The notes under the pieces were generated by a model that searched no databases, had not been told where the DNA came from, and saw nothing but the letters and a program-made list of their open reading frames with translations. Position numbers and translations under genes: made by a program. Shown here piece after piece: positions 8,768 through 16,775 of a stretch of 64,000 nucleotides of DNA (within the stretch, counting starts at the first letter, position 1; each line of letters starts with the position of its first letter). Source of the stretch: JAFAMB01 sp963775805 (lineage in GTDB: Bacteria > Verrucomicrobiota > Verrucomicrobiia > Chthoniobacterales > JAFAMB01); contig CAVZKG010000001.1 in NCBI GenBank assembly GCA_963775805.1, positions 2,914,001 through 2,978,000 of the forward strand, given 5' to 3'.

Positions 8768-8928
8768 TGTGGGTTCTCCTTCAGACTTGATATGGTTAGG
8801 GACGGCCACGCCTCCGACCGTCGTACTTTGAGGGGGTCTCCGGTCTGATCGGAGATCTGCGATCCTTCTGCCATTGGTAGACCAAAGGCCGCTGGGCGTA
8901 AAAGCGATCGAGGGCAGCCAGCGCGGTT

Positions 8929-9135
8929 CTAAGTCTGCATTGAGGGTACAGTAACCGAGTCCAGAAGCCAAGTGCGTGACGCAGCGCAGAAGCAGCGCGA
9001 TTCACCCTTGAGCGATGACCAAGAAGCAACTGAGGCTTGGCTAGGCAAAGAAGTACCGACGGCTAATGACGCCATTGCGATCTCGGCGTCGATTCCGTCG
9101 TTGGCATCCGTAAAGAAGCAAGTTTTTGTGGTCAT
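8929..9135 (-). pseudogene. Possible 5' remnant of a short-chain dehydrogenase gene
   Basis: From ATG 9135 the peptide reads MTTKTCFFTDANDGIDAEIA. A short-chain dehydrogenase N-terminus normally reads TGANxGIGxEIA at this place. Here two of the three cofactor-binding glycines are aspartate. The similarity stops after about 20 residues and the remaining 48 residues are unrecognisable. I read it as a decayed N-terminal fragment, but chance resemblance cannot be excluded. Confidence 0.3.
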
Positions 9136-9205
9136 AATATGATTCGTTCTTTTTTGGCGAGGTTAGTCATTGGGGCTTGGTGGATCTTCGGCCATCGACC
9201 AAGTA

Positions 9206-9245
9206 GCTGCTCTCGGGATCGTGCGGCACCTGTCGTATTCTTGCG
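9206..9245 (+). repeat. 40 bp direct repeat, copy 2
   Basis: This is the second copy of the segment at 8539-8578, in the same orientation, 37 of 40 positions identical. The minus-strand reading around it (9163-9357) resembles a degraded coding region with YAKAEPLYRR, reminiscent of a tetratricopeptide repeat, but too short to name. Confidence 0.6.
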
Positions 9246-9678
9246 GGAAAGCGGTGCGATTTAGTCCACAATCACGGGTATCTCTCACTCGCCGATAAAG
9301 AGGTTCTGCTTTAGCATATCGATTCTGATCGTCGAAATGTTCTGCGTGCCAAAGCAAACGAGCGCAGAACCAGTTGCTCTCCTGTCCGAATACCTCCGCG
9401 GCAATTTTGGCGCAATCTCGGTCGATTGGTAGGAGTGGTTTTAGGCGAACCTGGGTTCGCCTAGGAGAAAGAGGAAGGAGAGGCCTCTGTGCGGGCTCGA
9501 CGGGAATGAAGTCTTACCCGAGTGAAGTGTGCTTTATGAATCCGCCTATGATCCAGGAAATACGACGTCGCGGGCCATATCGCAGCTCAGTCGGTTTGTC
9601 ACCATCGCTCTCAGTCAACGGGTTTTGCGCAACCTGTTTTTGAGAGAAATGCGCCTGGCGGAGTGTGATCGAAAGGTG
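9246..9678. other. Region without a recognisable gene; contains a perfect palindrome
   Basis: This is the 3' flank of the msrQ-like gene. A perfect 10 bp inverted repeat with a 2-base centre lies at 9442-9463 (TAGGCGAACC and its complement). It is not followed by a T-run on either strand, so it is not a typical intrinsic terminator. I see no supported coding sequence. Confidence 0.4.
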
Positions 9679-10311
9679 TCAATGAACGGGCCGAGACGCC
9701 TGCTCGAGCTTTCGTTGCGACAAATATTTCTTTGCAATTCGAGCACTTTCCAAAATTAACAAGCTGAATATCAAGTACCGGGAAACGTACCAGTGTCCTT
9801 TCCCGGCGATCGTTTGGTGGTAAAGCAATATTACGGCCGCGAGGTAGACTAGACGGTGGAGCATTTTCCAATTTTTACCGCCCATTTTTTTGATAACCCA
9901 ATTGTTGCTTGTTAGCGCGAGCAGAACCAGGATCGAGAGGCCTGCGAGTCCAAACCAAGTAAACGGTTTGGAAAAGCTTTGAAGCAAATCATCCACATCT
10001 CCCTGGTACAGAATGTGACATCCAAAATGGAACAATCCGTATAGACAGGCGGAGACTCCGATCCAGCGACGATGCCGGTTCAATCCGTTTACGAGACTCG
10101 AATGCGGAAACAGAACTTTGAGGGGCGTTAGAGAAAGTACCGCGCCAAGAGTCCAAATTGCTATTTCACCGGATACGTGAAGCAGCCGGTCAATTGGGTT
10201 TGCTCCCAGCTGGTCCGTGAAGATCGGGATGATCAGAAACCACGCACCAACTCCACTCAAAACGCTGAAAGCGAAAAACTTGGTGGAAACCAGCTTCGAA
10301 ATCAACTTCAT
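9679..10311 (-). CDS. msrQ: MsrQ-like heme-binding membrane subunit of methionine sulfoxide reductase
   Basis: This 210-residue protein has five to six membrane segments of the ferric-reductase-like (YedZ) family. MsrQ passes electrons from the quinone pool through b-type heme to periplasmic MsrP. The conserved heme-ligand histidines lie in LFHFGCHILY and KMLHRLVYLAAV, with a further His in LLYHQTIAGKGHW. It lies 76 bp downstream of the msrP-like gene on the same strand, the standard pairing. A 25 bp segment near its 3' end (9693-9717) recurs exactly at 19675-19699. Confidence 0.9.
   Translation of the reverse strand: MKLISKLVSTKFFAFSVLSGVGAWFLIIPIFTDQLGANPIDRLLHVSGEIAIWTLGAVLSLTPLKVLFPHSSLVNGLNRHRRWIGVSACLYGLFHFGCHILYQGDVDDLLQSFSKPFTWFGLAGLSILVLLALTSNNWVIKKMGGKNWKMLHRLVYLAAVILLYHQTIAGKGHWYVSRYLIFSLLILESARIAKKYLSQRKLEQASRPVH
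9693..9717 (+). repeat. 25 bp sequence shared exactly with 19675-19699
   Basis: This segment of the msrQ-like 3' end (GAGACGCCTGCTCGAGCTTT plus 5 bases) is identical to a stretch in the gene-fragment region at 19675. Flanks diverge at once on both sides. It probably marks a captured fragment of an msrQ-like gene end. Confidence 0.5.
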
Positions 10312-10387
10312 GGAAGGTCAGGATCGCTTTTGAAAAGGCCCTGCGCCGTGAATAGGAAGATTGCTGAGCTCTTTCGACGTCAGATCG

Positions 10388-11350
10388 TCAAAAATTCTTT
10401 CGCAGATCCATTCCTGAGTACAAAGCGGCCACTTCCTTTTCGTACCCGTTGAACTTTAGCGTCGCTTGACGACCGCCGAAGATTCCGGCGCCAATGACGC
10501 GTTCGGTTTTCTGACTCCACCTCGGATGATCGACGTCAGGGTTCACATTGGCGTAAAAGCCATATTCATTGGGAGCCATCTGATTCCAAAGGGTAGCCGG
10601 TTGCGTTGCAACGAAATCGATACGGACTATCGATTTCGCCCCTTTGAAACCGTACTTCCACGGGACGACGAGACGAATCGGGGCGCCGTTTTGGTTCGGA
10701 AGTGGTTTGCCGTAAATGCCTGTGGCTAGAAACGCGAGTTCATTGGTTGCTTCCGACAGAGTTAATCCTTCGGTGTAAGGCCAACTAAAATCCTGGGATC
10801 GTTGTCCAGGACAATTGGCCGGATCCAAGAACGAAGTGAACTCAATGAATTTAGCTTCCGGCTTTGGATCCGCCATTGCGATGAGTTTCGCGAGCGAGAA
10901 GCCATCCCAGGCGATTACCATTGACCATGCTTCGACACATCGGTGCCGGTAGTTGCGCTGCTCAATTCCGCCGATCGATTTAACCAGCTCGTTGACATCA
11001 AATTTTTGCGGTTTGTTGCAGAGGCCACCGATCTCAACGGTCCATGGGTCTGTCTTCCAACCTTTGTTCGCGTTCTCCTTGGGATCTTCCTTTTCCGGAC
11101 CCCACTCGTAAAAATTGTTGTAGCCTGTCACGCTCTCGTATGGTGTAAGCTTGACGCCTGGCAAATTGTACTGGGCATTCAGCGAATCGGGGAAGCCGAA
11201 AGTCGCGGCGAGGCTCATTCTTGGAGCAATTACTGTGGCAAGCACCCCTAAACCGGCGGTTTGCAGGAATTTGCGCCTGTTTAGATATTCTGATTCAGGC
11301 GTCACTTGCGAGTCAGGCAGCCGCCAGGATTTTCTTTTTTGGACGTACAT
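10388..11350 (-). CDS. msrP: MsrP-like periplasmic methionine sulfoxide reductase catalytic subunit
   Basis: This 320-residue molybdopterin oxidoreductase of the YedY family reduces free and protein-bound methionine sulfoxide in the periplasm. It has a twin-arginine signal (NRRKFLQTAG, residues 24-33). The sulfite-oxidase-fold core carries the Mo-ligating cysteine at Cys138 (YRHRCVEAW). The segments GAPIRLVVPWKYGFK and the C-terminal YEKEVAALYSGMDLRKNF match the family. It forms a two-gene unit with the membrane electron donor downstream. Regulation is not visible. Confidence 0.92.
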   Translation of the reverse strand: MYVQKRKSWRLPDSQVTPESEYLNRRKFLQTAGLGVLATVIAPRMSLAATFGFPDSLNAQYNLPGVKLTPYESVTGYNNFYEWGPEKEDPKENANKGWKTDPWTVEIGGLCNKPQKFDVNELVKSIGGIEQRNYRHRCVEAWSMVIAWDGFSLAKLIAMADPKPEAKFIEFTSFLDPANCPGQRSQDFSWPYTEGLTLSEATNELAFLATGIYGKPLPNQNGAPIRLVVPWKYGFKGAKSIVRIDFVATQPATLWNQMAPNEYGFYANVNPDVDHPRWSQKTERVIGAGIFGGRQATLKFNGYEKEVAALYSGMDLRKNF

Positions 11351-11484
11351 AGGCTGATTGTCGGGCCGGAAAGGTTAGATCATGAAGCCATCGCTACAAA
11401 CCAATTTGAGGCGCGGTGCCTCGGAATTATTCCTTGGTAACGGCGCAGTGCGGAGCTCGAGCTAAAATCGTATAGCTATCTGGA

Positions 11485-11637
11485 TTGCGCGCTTGTCCAG
11501 CGCGCGGCGCGTTCGGCGTTCGGCGTTCGAGCAAATCGTACTCGTACTCCTGCTCGTCGTCGTACTCGATCGAATCACCAGGGAGATCCCTTCCACGAGG
11601 CGCGCAAAACGCCGCGCCGACTACTTGACCTGTCCCC
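11485..11637 (+). repeat. Dispersed repeat, copy A
   Basis: This is one of five same-orientation copies (others at 15929, 18730, 22208 and 46057). The layout is a run of the 7-mer GGCGTTC, then TCGTACTCGTACTCCTGCTC, then GGGAGATCCCTTCCACGA, and an end CTTGACCTGTCCCC. This copy and copy C share an extra 5' segment (TTGCGCGCTTG...). It lies in the 348 bp gap between the msrP-like gene and the TIR-kinase gene. Its minus strand has an open frame rich in Glu, Tyr and Asp, shared by the other copies but not convincing as a gene. Confidence 0.85.
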
Positions 11638-11698
11638 ATCGCCTCCACAGTGAAACTGCGAACCGTTTCTTTTTCCGGGGAGTGTAGCGTCATTCTTA

Positions 11699-14600
11699 CT
11701 AGCGAAGGATTCTTCTCGCGACCTTCTCAACTTGGATGACGGCGTCCTTAGCGGTCGTTTGACCGGTGAGTACCTTATTCACGTTTTGGAAGAAGGCTAT
11801 CGAAAGCGTATTGTAGTCTGCACCCGTGACCGTTGAAGGGCGAGCCACTGCGTTTTCGAGAGCTGGCAGAATGTTCTTGAAATGCGGATTTCTAGCCAGG
11901 ACATCCGCATCGAAGTAAAGGGCCGGTTGTGTTGGGAGGTAACTCAGCTGGATTGAGCGCCGTTTTTGGGCCTCAGTGGAACAAAGATAACGAACCAGAT
12001 CCGCTGCTGCATTAGGAACCTTTGAATAGCTGGAAACCATCAACTGCCATCCGCCCAAGCATCCGGTGTTTTTACCGTCGGTTCCGCCCTTCGGCAGAAC
12101 CGAGACATCAAATTTTCCTGCGATCGGGCTCATCCGATCTTGTCCTAACGCATAAGCATATGGCCAATTTCGCATGAAGGCGGCGTTGCCTGCCTGCCAA
12201 ATGTTACGCACATCTTCTTCGCCGTAGGTGGTGACGCCTAGCGGCGAAATGGTTCCAACCCAGCGTTTCGCGATCTGAAGAGCCTCGATAGCTTTCGGAT
12301 TGTTGATTGTAACCCTCTTGTTGGGCTCCACGATGCCACCCCCGCCATAGCTGTCGATCCATTCAATCGCATCGCAGGTCAGGCTTTCGCTTGCCTTGCC
12401 TTGAAAAACAAAGCCTTGAAAATCGAGTTTACCCTTCTCTCGCTCACCGTCCTGAATCTTCTTGGCCATTTCAGCTAGTTCTTCCCATGTCTTCGGCGCG
12501 TCCTTGTACCCGTATTTCTCAAGAAGATCGGTTCGGTAATAGAGCAGCCCTGTGTCTGTGAACCAAGGGATGGATACCAGCTTGCCGCCGACGGTATTGT
12601 TCTGAATGATGCGCGGGAAGAAGGCTTTGATCTCGTCGACACTGTAATACTTCTTCAGATCGACCGCATGCGGGGCTGCCAAACCTTGCCAGAGACAGTC
12701 GACCATGAAAACGTCGATATCGGCGCTTTCTGCCGCCCAGTATTGCTGGAATAACTGGAGCGTAGCAGAAGCGTCGAAGGGACGACTGATATATTCCATC
12801 CTATTGCCTGTCTTCTGGGCCCACTCTTCTGCGGTCGCTCTGGTCCAACGACCGCCTTCTCCGACGTCGGAGTCGCCGGCAAACCGGACGATGACCCCGG
12901 CTCCCACGACCCCATTTGCTGGTTTCCATTCGACTGCGGTTGGACTTGGAGTCGAGGCGACGATCGGCGCGGGTTGAGTAGGTAGGGACTTCGATTCGAC
13001 TGCCGTTGGACTCGGAGTCGAGGCGACGATCGGCGCGGGTTGAGTAGGTAGGGACTTGGATTCGACTGCCGTCGGACTTGGAATCGAGGCGACGATCGGC
13101 GCGGGTTGAGTAGGTAGAGGCCGCGAAGGTCTGTTTGCGAGGTAAAAGACTCCACCGATCGCCATGGCTGTCGCGATTGCCAAAACAGCAATTACCTGCT
13201 TCGACGGCCTCCTTTCTCCAGATCGCCCTGACGAGGACGGAGGAGGCTTCTCAGGCTTTGGCGGCGGCGGATGGACCGCTTTCGGGATCTTAGCGGAAGG
13301 TTTCTTCGATTCAGATTTAGCAGTGTGCGACGCTGCCCGAGGGATGCGCTCGGAAACGCTCTCCTTAAACACGCTCCAGAACTCTTCGCAATTGAGGTAA
13401 GGCATGGCCTCGCCAATCGATCCGAAAGTTTTCCACAATGCCTGGTTCCCGGATTCGTTTAAGAGAGGCAGCGGGGAGGGACGTTCGTTGGCTCGCAGCG
13501 CCGGCGCGTGTCCGCTGATCAACTCGTAAACAAGACATCCTAAAAGCCGCACCGCTTTATTTCCTCGGATGCCCGCTTCCGCCTGTGTCATCGAGAGCAC
13601 TCGGCTCGACGGCACAAGCGTCTGACTAGACCACGCAGGGCGCTCCCGGAAAAGCAGCGGCGCGAGACTTATTGGGTTTAGCTTCAAGGTGCACCTCGCC
13701 CACGTCTTGAAATCTCCTAGCGCCAGACTTTCGAATTGATCGGGGCGCACATCTGCCGGGCAACAGAGGAAAAGTTTCCTGATGCTCACATCGACGAGTC
13801 CCAAACCCTTTTCCGACACAAAGTCCAAGGTCGCGGCGAGCGATTCCAACAGTGTTACGACTTCCTGCGGGCTACACGATCGCCGCATCCGGAGTAGATC
13901 ATAAAGCAGGAATCCGTGCAGCCATTCTCGTACGAAACAGGGCGTACCCCGCTCGAGAATAAAGTTGCCGCAAAGATGCGGATTCGGTGCGCCGTTGACG
14001 ACATCGATCTCACTCTCCAGCAACCCCAACAACGCTGCATCTGACGCTATTTCGGGGTGCAACAGTTTGAGAGCGACTCGCGCCGCCTGACGGGTCGTGG
14101 CCTTTTCGTCATGGGCCATAAACAATCGACCGCCGTTTCCCTCACGTTGTTCCTCTTCGAGACGATAGCGTTCGGCGAGGAGAATACCGACGTCTATCCG
14201 CAGATAGGCGTCCAGCGACGGCGACAAGACGGTGGCCGATCCACCGCTATCAAGAGAGCGGACATCTACCCCCGTTGCTAACGGGTTCTTCGATTGGGCG
14301 GCAGTGCGCACCGGAATTTCCCCGAAATCTGCCGCCAGATTTGCCGCTGTCCGTTCGATTTCTTCTTGAAGTTCCTGCGGGCTGCGTGGCCGCTTATCCG
14401 GGTTTTTGGCGAGCATCCTCCGCAGCAACTCAACAACCAGGTCCGGAATCCCCTGCAACTGTTCGAAGGGCGGCGGCTTCATCGCGTGAGCGATCAAGAC
14501 CTGGTTAACATTCCCCACGAACGGCGGTTTGCCGATCAGGAGAAACCAAAGTGTCGCTCCAAGCGAATAGATGTCACTTCGGGTGTCGAGATCGCCCATC

Positions 14601-15646
14601 TCGCACTGCTCCGGGCTGGCATAGGCGGGGCTCCCGACAAAGCTCATCGTGTGAGTCACCCGGGATAAATCCTGGGTGCCCGGACCGGCCCCTTTGGCCA
14701 AGCCGAAATCAATCAATTTGACATCCAGATTTCCGGTTCGGTTCACCCTTGCCATGATATTGGCGGGTTTGATGTCCCGATGGATGAGATTATGGACCTG
14801 CGCCGCTTCAAGGGCCTCGGCGACTTGCAACACCACCTGTAGTGCTGCCGGAGGCGAGAGTGGCCCCCGCGCTTCTACGTAGCGCTCCATGTCCTCCCCG
14901 TCCACCAATTCCATTGTGTAGAAGTAGTCATTGCCCTCTTGGCCTAAATGGTAGATAGCTGCAACATTCGGGTGCTGGATCTTTGCTGCCGCCCGCGCTT
15001 CTCGGAGAAATCGGCGGCGGGCCTCGTCGCTGCCCAGGAGATCGGCGGCAATTACTTTCAGTGCCACATGCCGATCGAGTGAGGTGTCAAACGCCTTGTA
15101 GGTGACCCCCATTGCTCCTGGTCCCAAGCGGAATAGAGCCCCATCCGGACGCTTGATAATATGGTAATTGGCAAATCTTTCTGTTCCGGCGGGCTCGGCA
15201 CCGGGCCCCGGCTTGGTTTGTACTTCTTGTATATCGGAAACGCCTTCCCTGAGCAGCGCCGAGGTGTGCTGCAGAAGCTCTGGGAAATGCGTCTCGGGCG
15301 AAACGCCCTCGAACGCGTTGAGCCAGTGCTCGACAGACAGAAAATAGGCAAGATCATCGCTAGGTTCGAAGTCCTCGATCCGAAACGCAATGAGGTGGAG
15401 CCGGCTGTGAGCGGCCCGTTCGATTTCGCGCAATACTTGGCGCGACTCGTCTGATTTTCGACTCAAAACCAGCACAAACGCCTGCGCTCTGCGGATGGCT
15501 TCAATGATCTGCCCGCTGTAGGGGCGGCCCGCCATTACATCGCGCGGTGCTATCCAGCAAGTGAGTCCGGCGGATTCCAACGCCCTGCAGGCATCAAAGG
15601 CGACAGCCTTGTCCTCGGACGAATAAGAAATGAAAACCGCGTGCAT
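11699..15646 (-). CDS. TIR - Ser/Thr kinase - pseudokinase - membrane helix - sugar-binding protein fusion
   Basis: This protein has 1315 residues. Residues 1-135: TIR domain (VFISYSSEDKAVA, WIAPRDV), with Glu74 at the place of the NADase glutamate. Residues 160-440: Ser/Thr kinase with G-loop (LGPGAMG), Lys197, HRD catalytic loop (HRDIKPAN, Asp291), DFG 313-315 and SPE, so probably active. Residues 480-770: second kinase fold that keeps VALK but has VDVSIRKLFL for the catalytic loop and GDFK for DFG, so a pseudokinase. Pro-rich linker, one membrane helix (817-835), three 22-residue repeats (842-906), then a family-1 solute-binding domain (915-1315) predicted to be periplasmic. It is encoded alone. 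I infer a ligand sensor signalling inward; ligand and targets are unknown. Confidence 0.88.
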   Translation of the reverse strand: MHAVFISYSSEDKAVAFDACRALESAGLTCWIAPRDVMAGRPYSGQIIEAIRRAQAFVLVLSRKSDESRQVLREIERAAHSRLHLIAFRIEDFEPSDDLAYFLSVEHWLNAFEGVSPETHFPELLQHTSALLREGVSDIQEVQTKPGPGAEPAGTERFANYHIIKRPDGALFRLGPGAMGVTYKAFDTSLDRHVALKVIAADLLGSDEARRRFLREARAAAKIQHPNVAAIYHLGQEGNDYFYTMELVDGEDMERYVEARGPLSPPAALQVVLQVAEALEAAQVHNLIHRDIKPANIMARVNRTGNLDVKLIDFGLAKGAGPGTQDLSRVTHTMSFVGSPAYASPEQCEMGDLDTRSDIYSLGATLWFLLIGKPPFVGNVNQVLIAHAMKPPPFEQLQGIPDLVVELLRRMLAKNPDKRPRSPQELQEEIERTAANLAADFGEIPVRTAAQSKNPLATGVDVRSLDSGGSATVLSPSLDAYLRIDVGILLAERYRLEEEQREGNGGRLFMAHDEKATTRQAARVALKLLHPEIASDAALLGLLESEIDVVNGAPNPHLCGNFILERGTPCFVREWLHGFLLYDLLRMRRSCSPQEVVTLLESLAATLDFVSEKGLGLVDVSIRKLFLCCPADVRPDQFESLALGDFKTWARCTLKLNPISLAPLLFRERPAWSSQTLVPSSRVLSMTQAEAGIRGNKAVRLLGCLVYELISGHAPALRANERPSPLPLLNESGNQALWKTFGSIGEAMPYLNCEEFWSVFKESVSERIPRAASHTAKSESKKPSAKIPKAVHPPPPKPEKPPPSSSGRSGERRPSKQVIAVLAIATAMAIGGVFYLANRPSRPLPTQPAPIVASIPSPTAVESKSLPTQPAPIVASTPSPTAVESKSLPTQPAPIVASTPSPTAVEWKPANGVVGAGVIVRFAGDSDVGEGGRWTRATAEEWAQKTGNRMEYISRPFDASATLQLFQQYWAAESADIDVFMVDCLWQGLAAPHAVDLKKYYSVDEIKAFFPRIIQNNTVGGKLVSIPWFTDTGLLYYRTDLLEKYGYKDAPKTWEELAEMAKKIQDGEREKGKLDFQGFVFQGKASESLTCDAIEWIDSYGGGGIVEPNKRVTINNPKAIEALQIAKRWVGTISPLGVTTYGEEDVRNIWQAGNAAFMRNWPYAYALGQDRMSPIAGKFDVSVLPKGGTDGKNTGCLGGWQLMVSSYSKVPNAAADLVRYLCSTEAQKRRSIQLSYLPTQPALYFDADVLARNPHFKNILPALENAVARPSTVTGADYNTLSIAFFQNVNKVLTGQTTAKDAVIQVEKVARRILR
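12929..13120 (-). repeat. 66 bp tandem repeat, three units, in the linker of the TIR-kinase gene
   Basis: Three nearly identical 66 bp units encode 22-residue Pro/Ser/Thr-rich units (LPTQPAPIVASTPSPTAVES). They lie just after the membrane helix, forming a presumably extended periplasmic spacer before the binding domain. Near-identity at the DNA level indicates recent or ongoing unit-number change. Confidence 0.9.
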
Positions 15647-15928
15647 CGGGCCTTTTTTGGCAGCCTATTTCCCATCAATTCTCTAACCATCCGTGGACTT
15701 GCTAGCCGTAAAACTAAGTCCTCTTTTAGTCGGCTAAGCTCATCTTGCCAAACCTATTATAGGTGCAATGCGTCTGTGAACAGGTGCCCGCGACGGCGTC
15801 TTTGGTTAACTAGGCCTACCTTACTACGAAGCGCGCTATGCCTGAATGAACCAACGCGTCCTGGGGCTCACGCCGAGACAAATTGAACCCGACTCTCTGA
15901 TCAGAAACCCCGATGCGAGGTCCAGCCT
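15647..15928. other. Upstream region of the TIR-kinase gene
   Basis: No gene is seen between the kinase start and repeat copy B. The region presumably contains the kinase promoter; I cannot identify a specific motif. Confidence 0.35.
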
Positions 15929-16080
15929 GCGGCGCGTTCGGCGTTCGGCGTTCGGCGTTCGAAGTTCGAAGAAACGATCGTACTCGTACTCCTGCTCGTC
16001 GTCGTACTCGACCGAATCACCAGGGAGATCCCTTCCACGAAGGACCGCGCAACGCCGCGGAGGCTGCTTGATATGTCCCC
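15929..16080 (+). repeat. Dispersed repeat, copy B
   Basis: Same layout as copy A, with four GGCGTTC-type 7-mers followed by a GAAGTTC variant, and the most diverged 3' part (CTTGATATGTCCCC). It joins directly onto a truncated tyrosine recombinase gene, so it may mark a recombination junction. Confidence 0.85.
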
Positions 16081-16082
16081 AA

Positions 16083-16610
16083 ATCACCGACGCAAATAGG
16101 ACGCGCAAGGAAGGCGAGGACGCGCTCGCGCTGAGTCACGATTTTCGGGTACTTGCTGCCAAGTGCTCGGAAAGACTGAAGCCGTTCGGAAAAACTATCT
16201 GGGATGCCACGGAATTTTATCTGGAGCATCTTGAGCGAACGAAGGACTCGATTCTCGTGCCGGTCACAGCGACCGACTACCAAGAGTCCAAAAAGCGAGC
16301 AAAGCTTTCCGAGAAGCATCTAGCCGACATCCGGCTCCGGCTTGGTCGTTTTGTGGCAACGTTTGGCAACATGCCGATCAGGAGCATCGCAGCCGCTGAG
16401 ATCGAGACCTGGCTGCACGATCTTGCGCTTTCGCCGCAGTCGATCAACAACTACCGCGTAATCGTTGGGGCGTTCTTTGAGTATGCTCTGAGGCGAGAGC
16501 TGGTTGTGAAGAATCCGGTTGCGGCCATCGACAAAGTTAAGCTCGTTGATAAGGCCGCTGAGATCTTCACTTCCAAACAACTTGCAGACCTGCTCGTCGC
16601 TGCACCGCAA
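16083..16610 (+). pseudogene. Tyrosine recombinase (phage-type integrase), N-terminal fragment
   Basis: The frame encodes the arm and core-binding region of a tyrosine recombinase: KTIWDATEFYLEHL, then the SAM-like domain (IETWLHDLALSPQSINNYR, YALRRELVVKNPV) and the start of the catalytic domain (FTSKQLADLLVAAPQ). Homology ends at about 16610 with none of the catalytic Arg/His/Tyr residues present. The open frame upstream belongs to repeat copy B. A C-terminal fragment of the same family lies at 21756-21914 on the same strand; whether both come from one gene is uncertain. Confidence 0.7.
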
Positions 16611-16775
16611 TCCCTGCTTCGACATCGACGCGCTCAGAAGGTCGATCAACCTTTCTGCGTGGCCGAACAGCGATCCCAGACTAACAAAAGCGAAGAATCC
16701 GCTGCGAGGCAACTAGGGCGTGTCTGACTGTACTCGCTCTCGGTTTGAGCTGGGTGTCGGCATGGATGACATCGC

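Noticed and set aside
9442..9463. Rho-independent terminator for the msrQ-like gene
   Set aside because: The palindrome is perfect but lies 216 bp downstream and has no following T-run.
11427..11693. Minus-strand frame across repeat copy A encoding GRDLPGDSIEYDDEQEYEYD
   Set aside because: The same peptide recurs in all copies because the DNA repeats, with no start context; there is no support for translation.
12929..13120. CRISPR-like array
   Set aside because: The repeats are contiguous 66 bp coding units without unique spacers.
15846..16082. Open frame running from repeat copy B into the integrase fragment as one 293-residue protein
   Set aside because: The first 80 residues are translated repeat sequence found in four other places; only the part from 16083 resembles a protein family.
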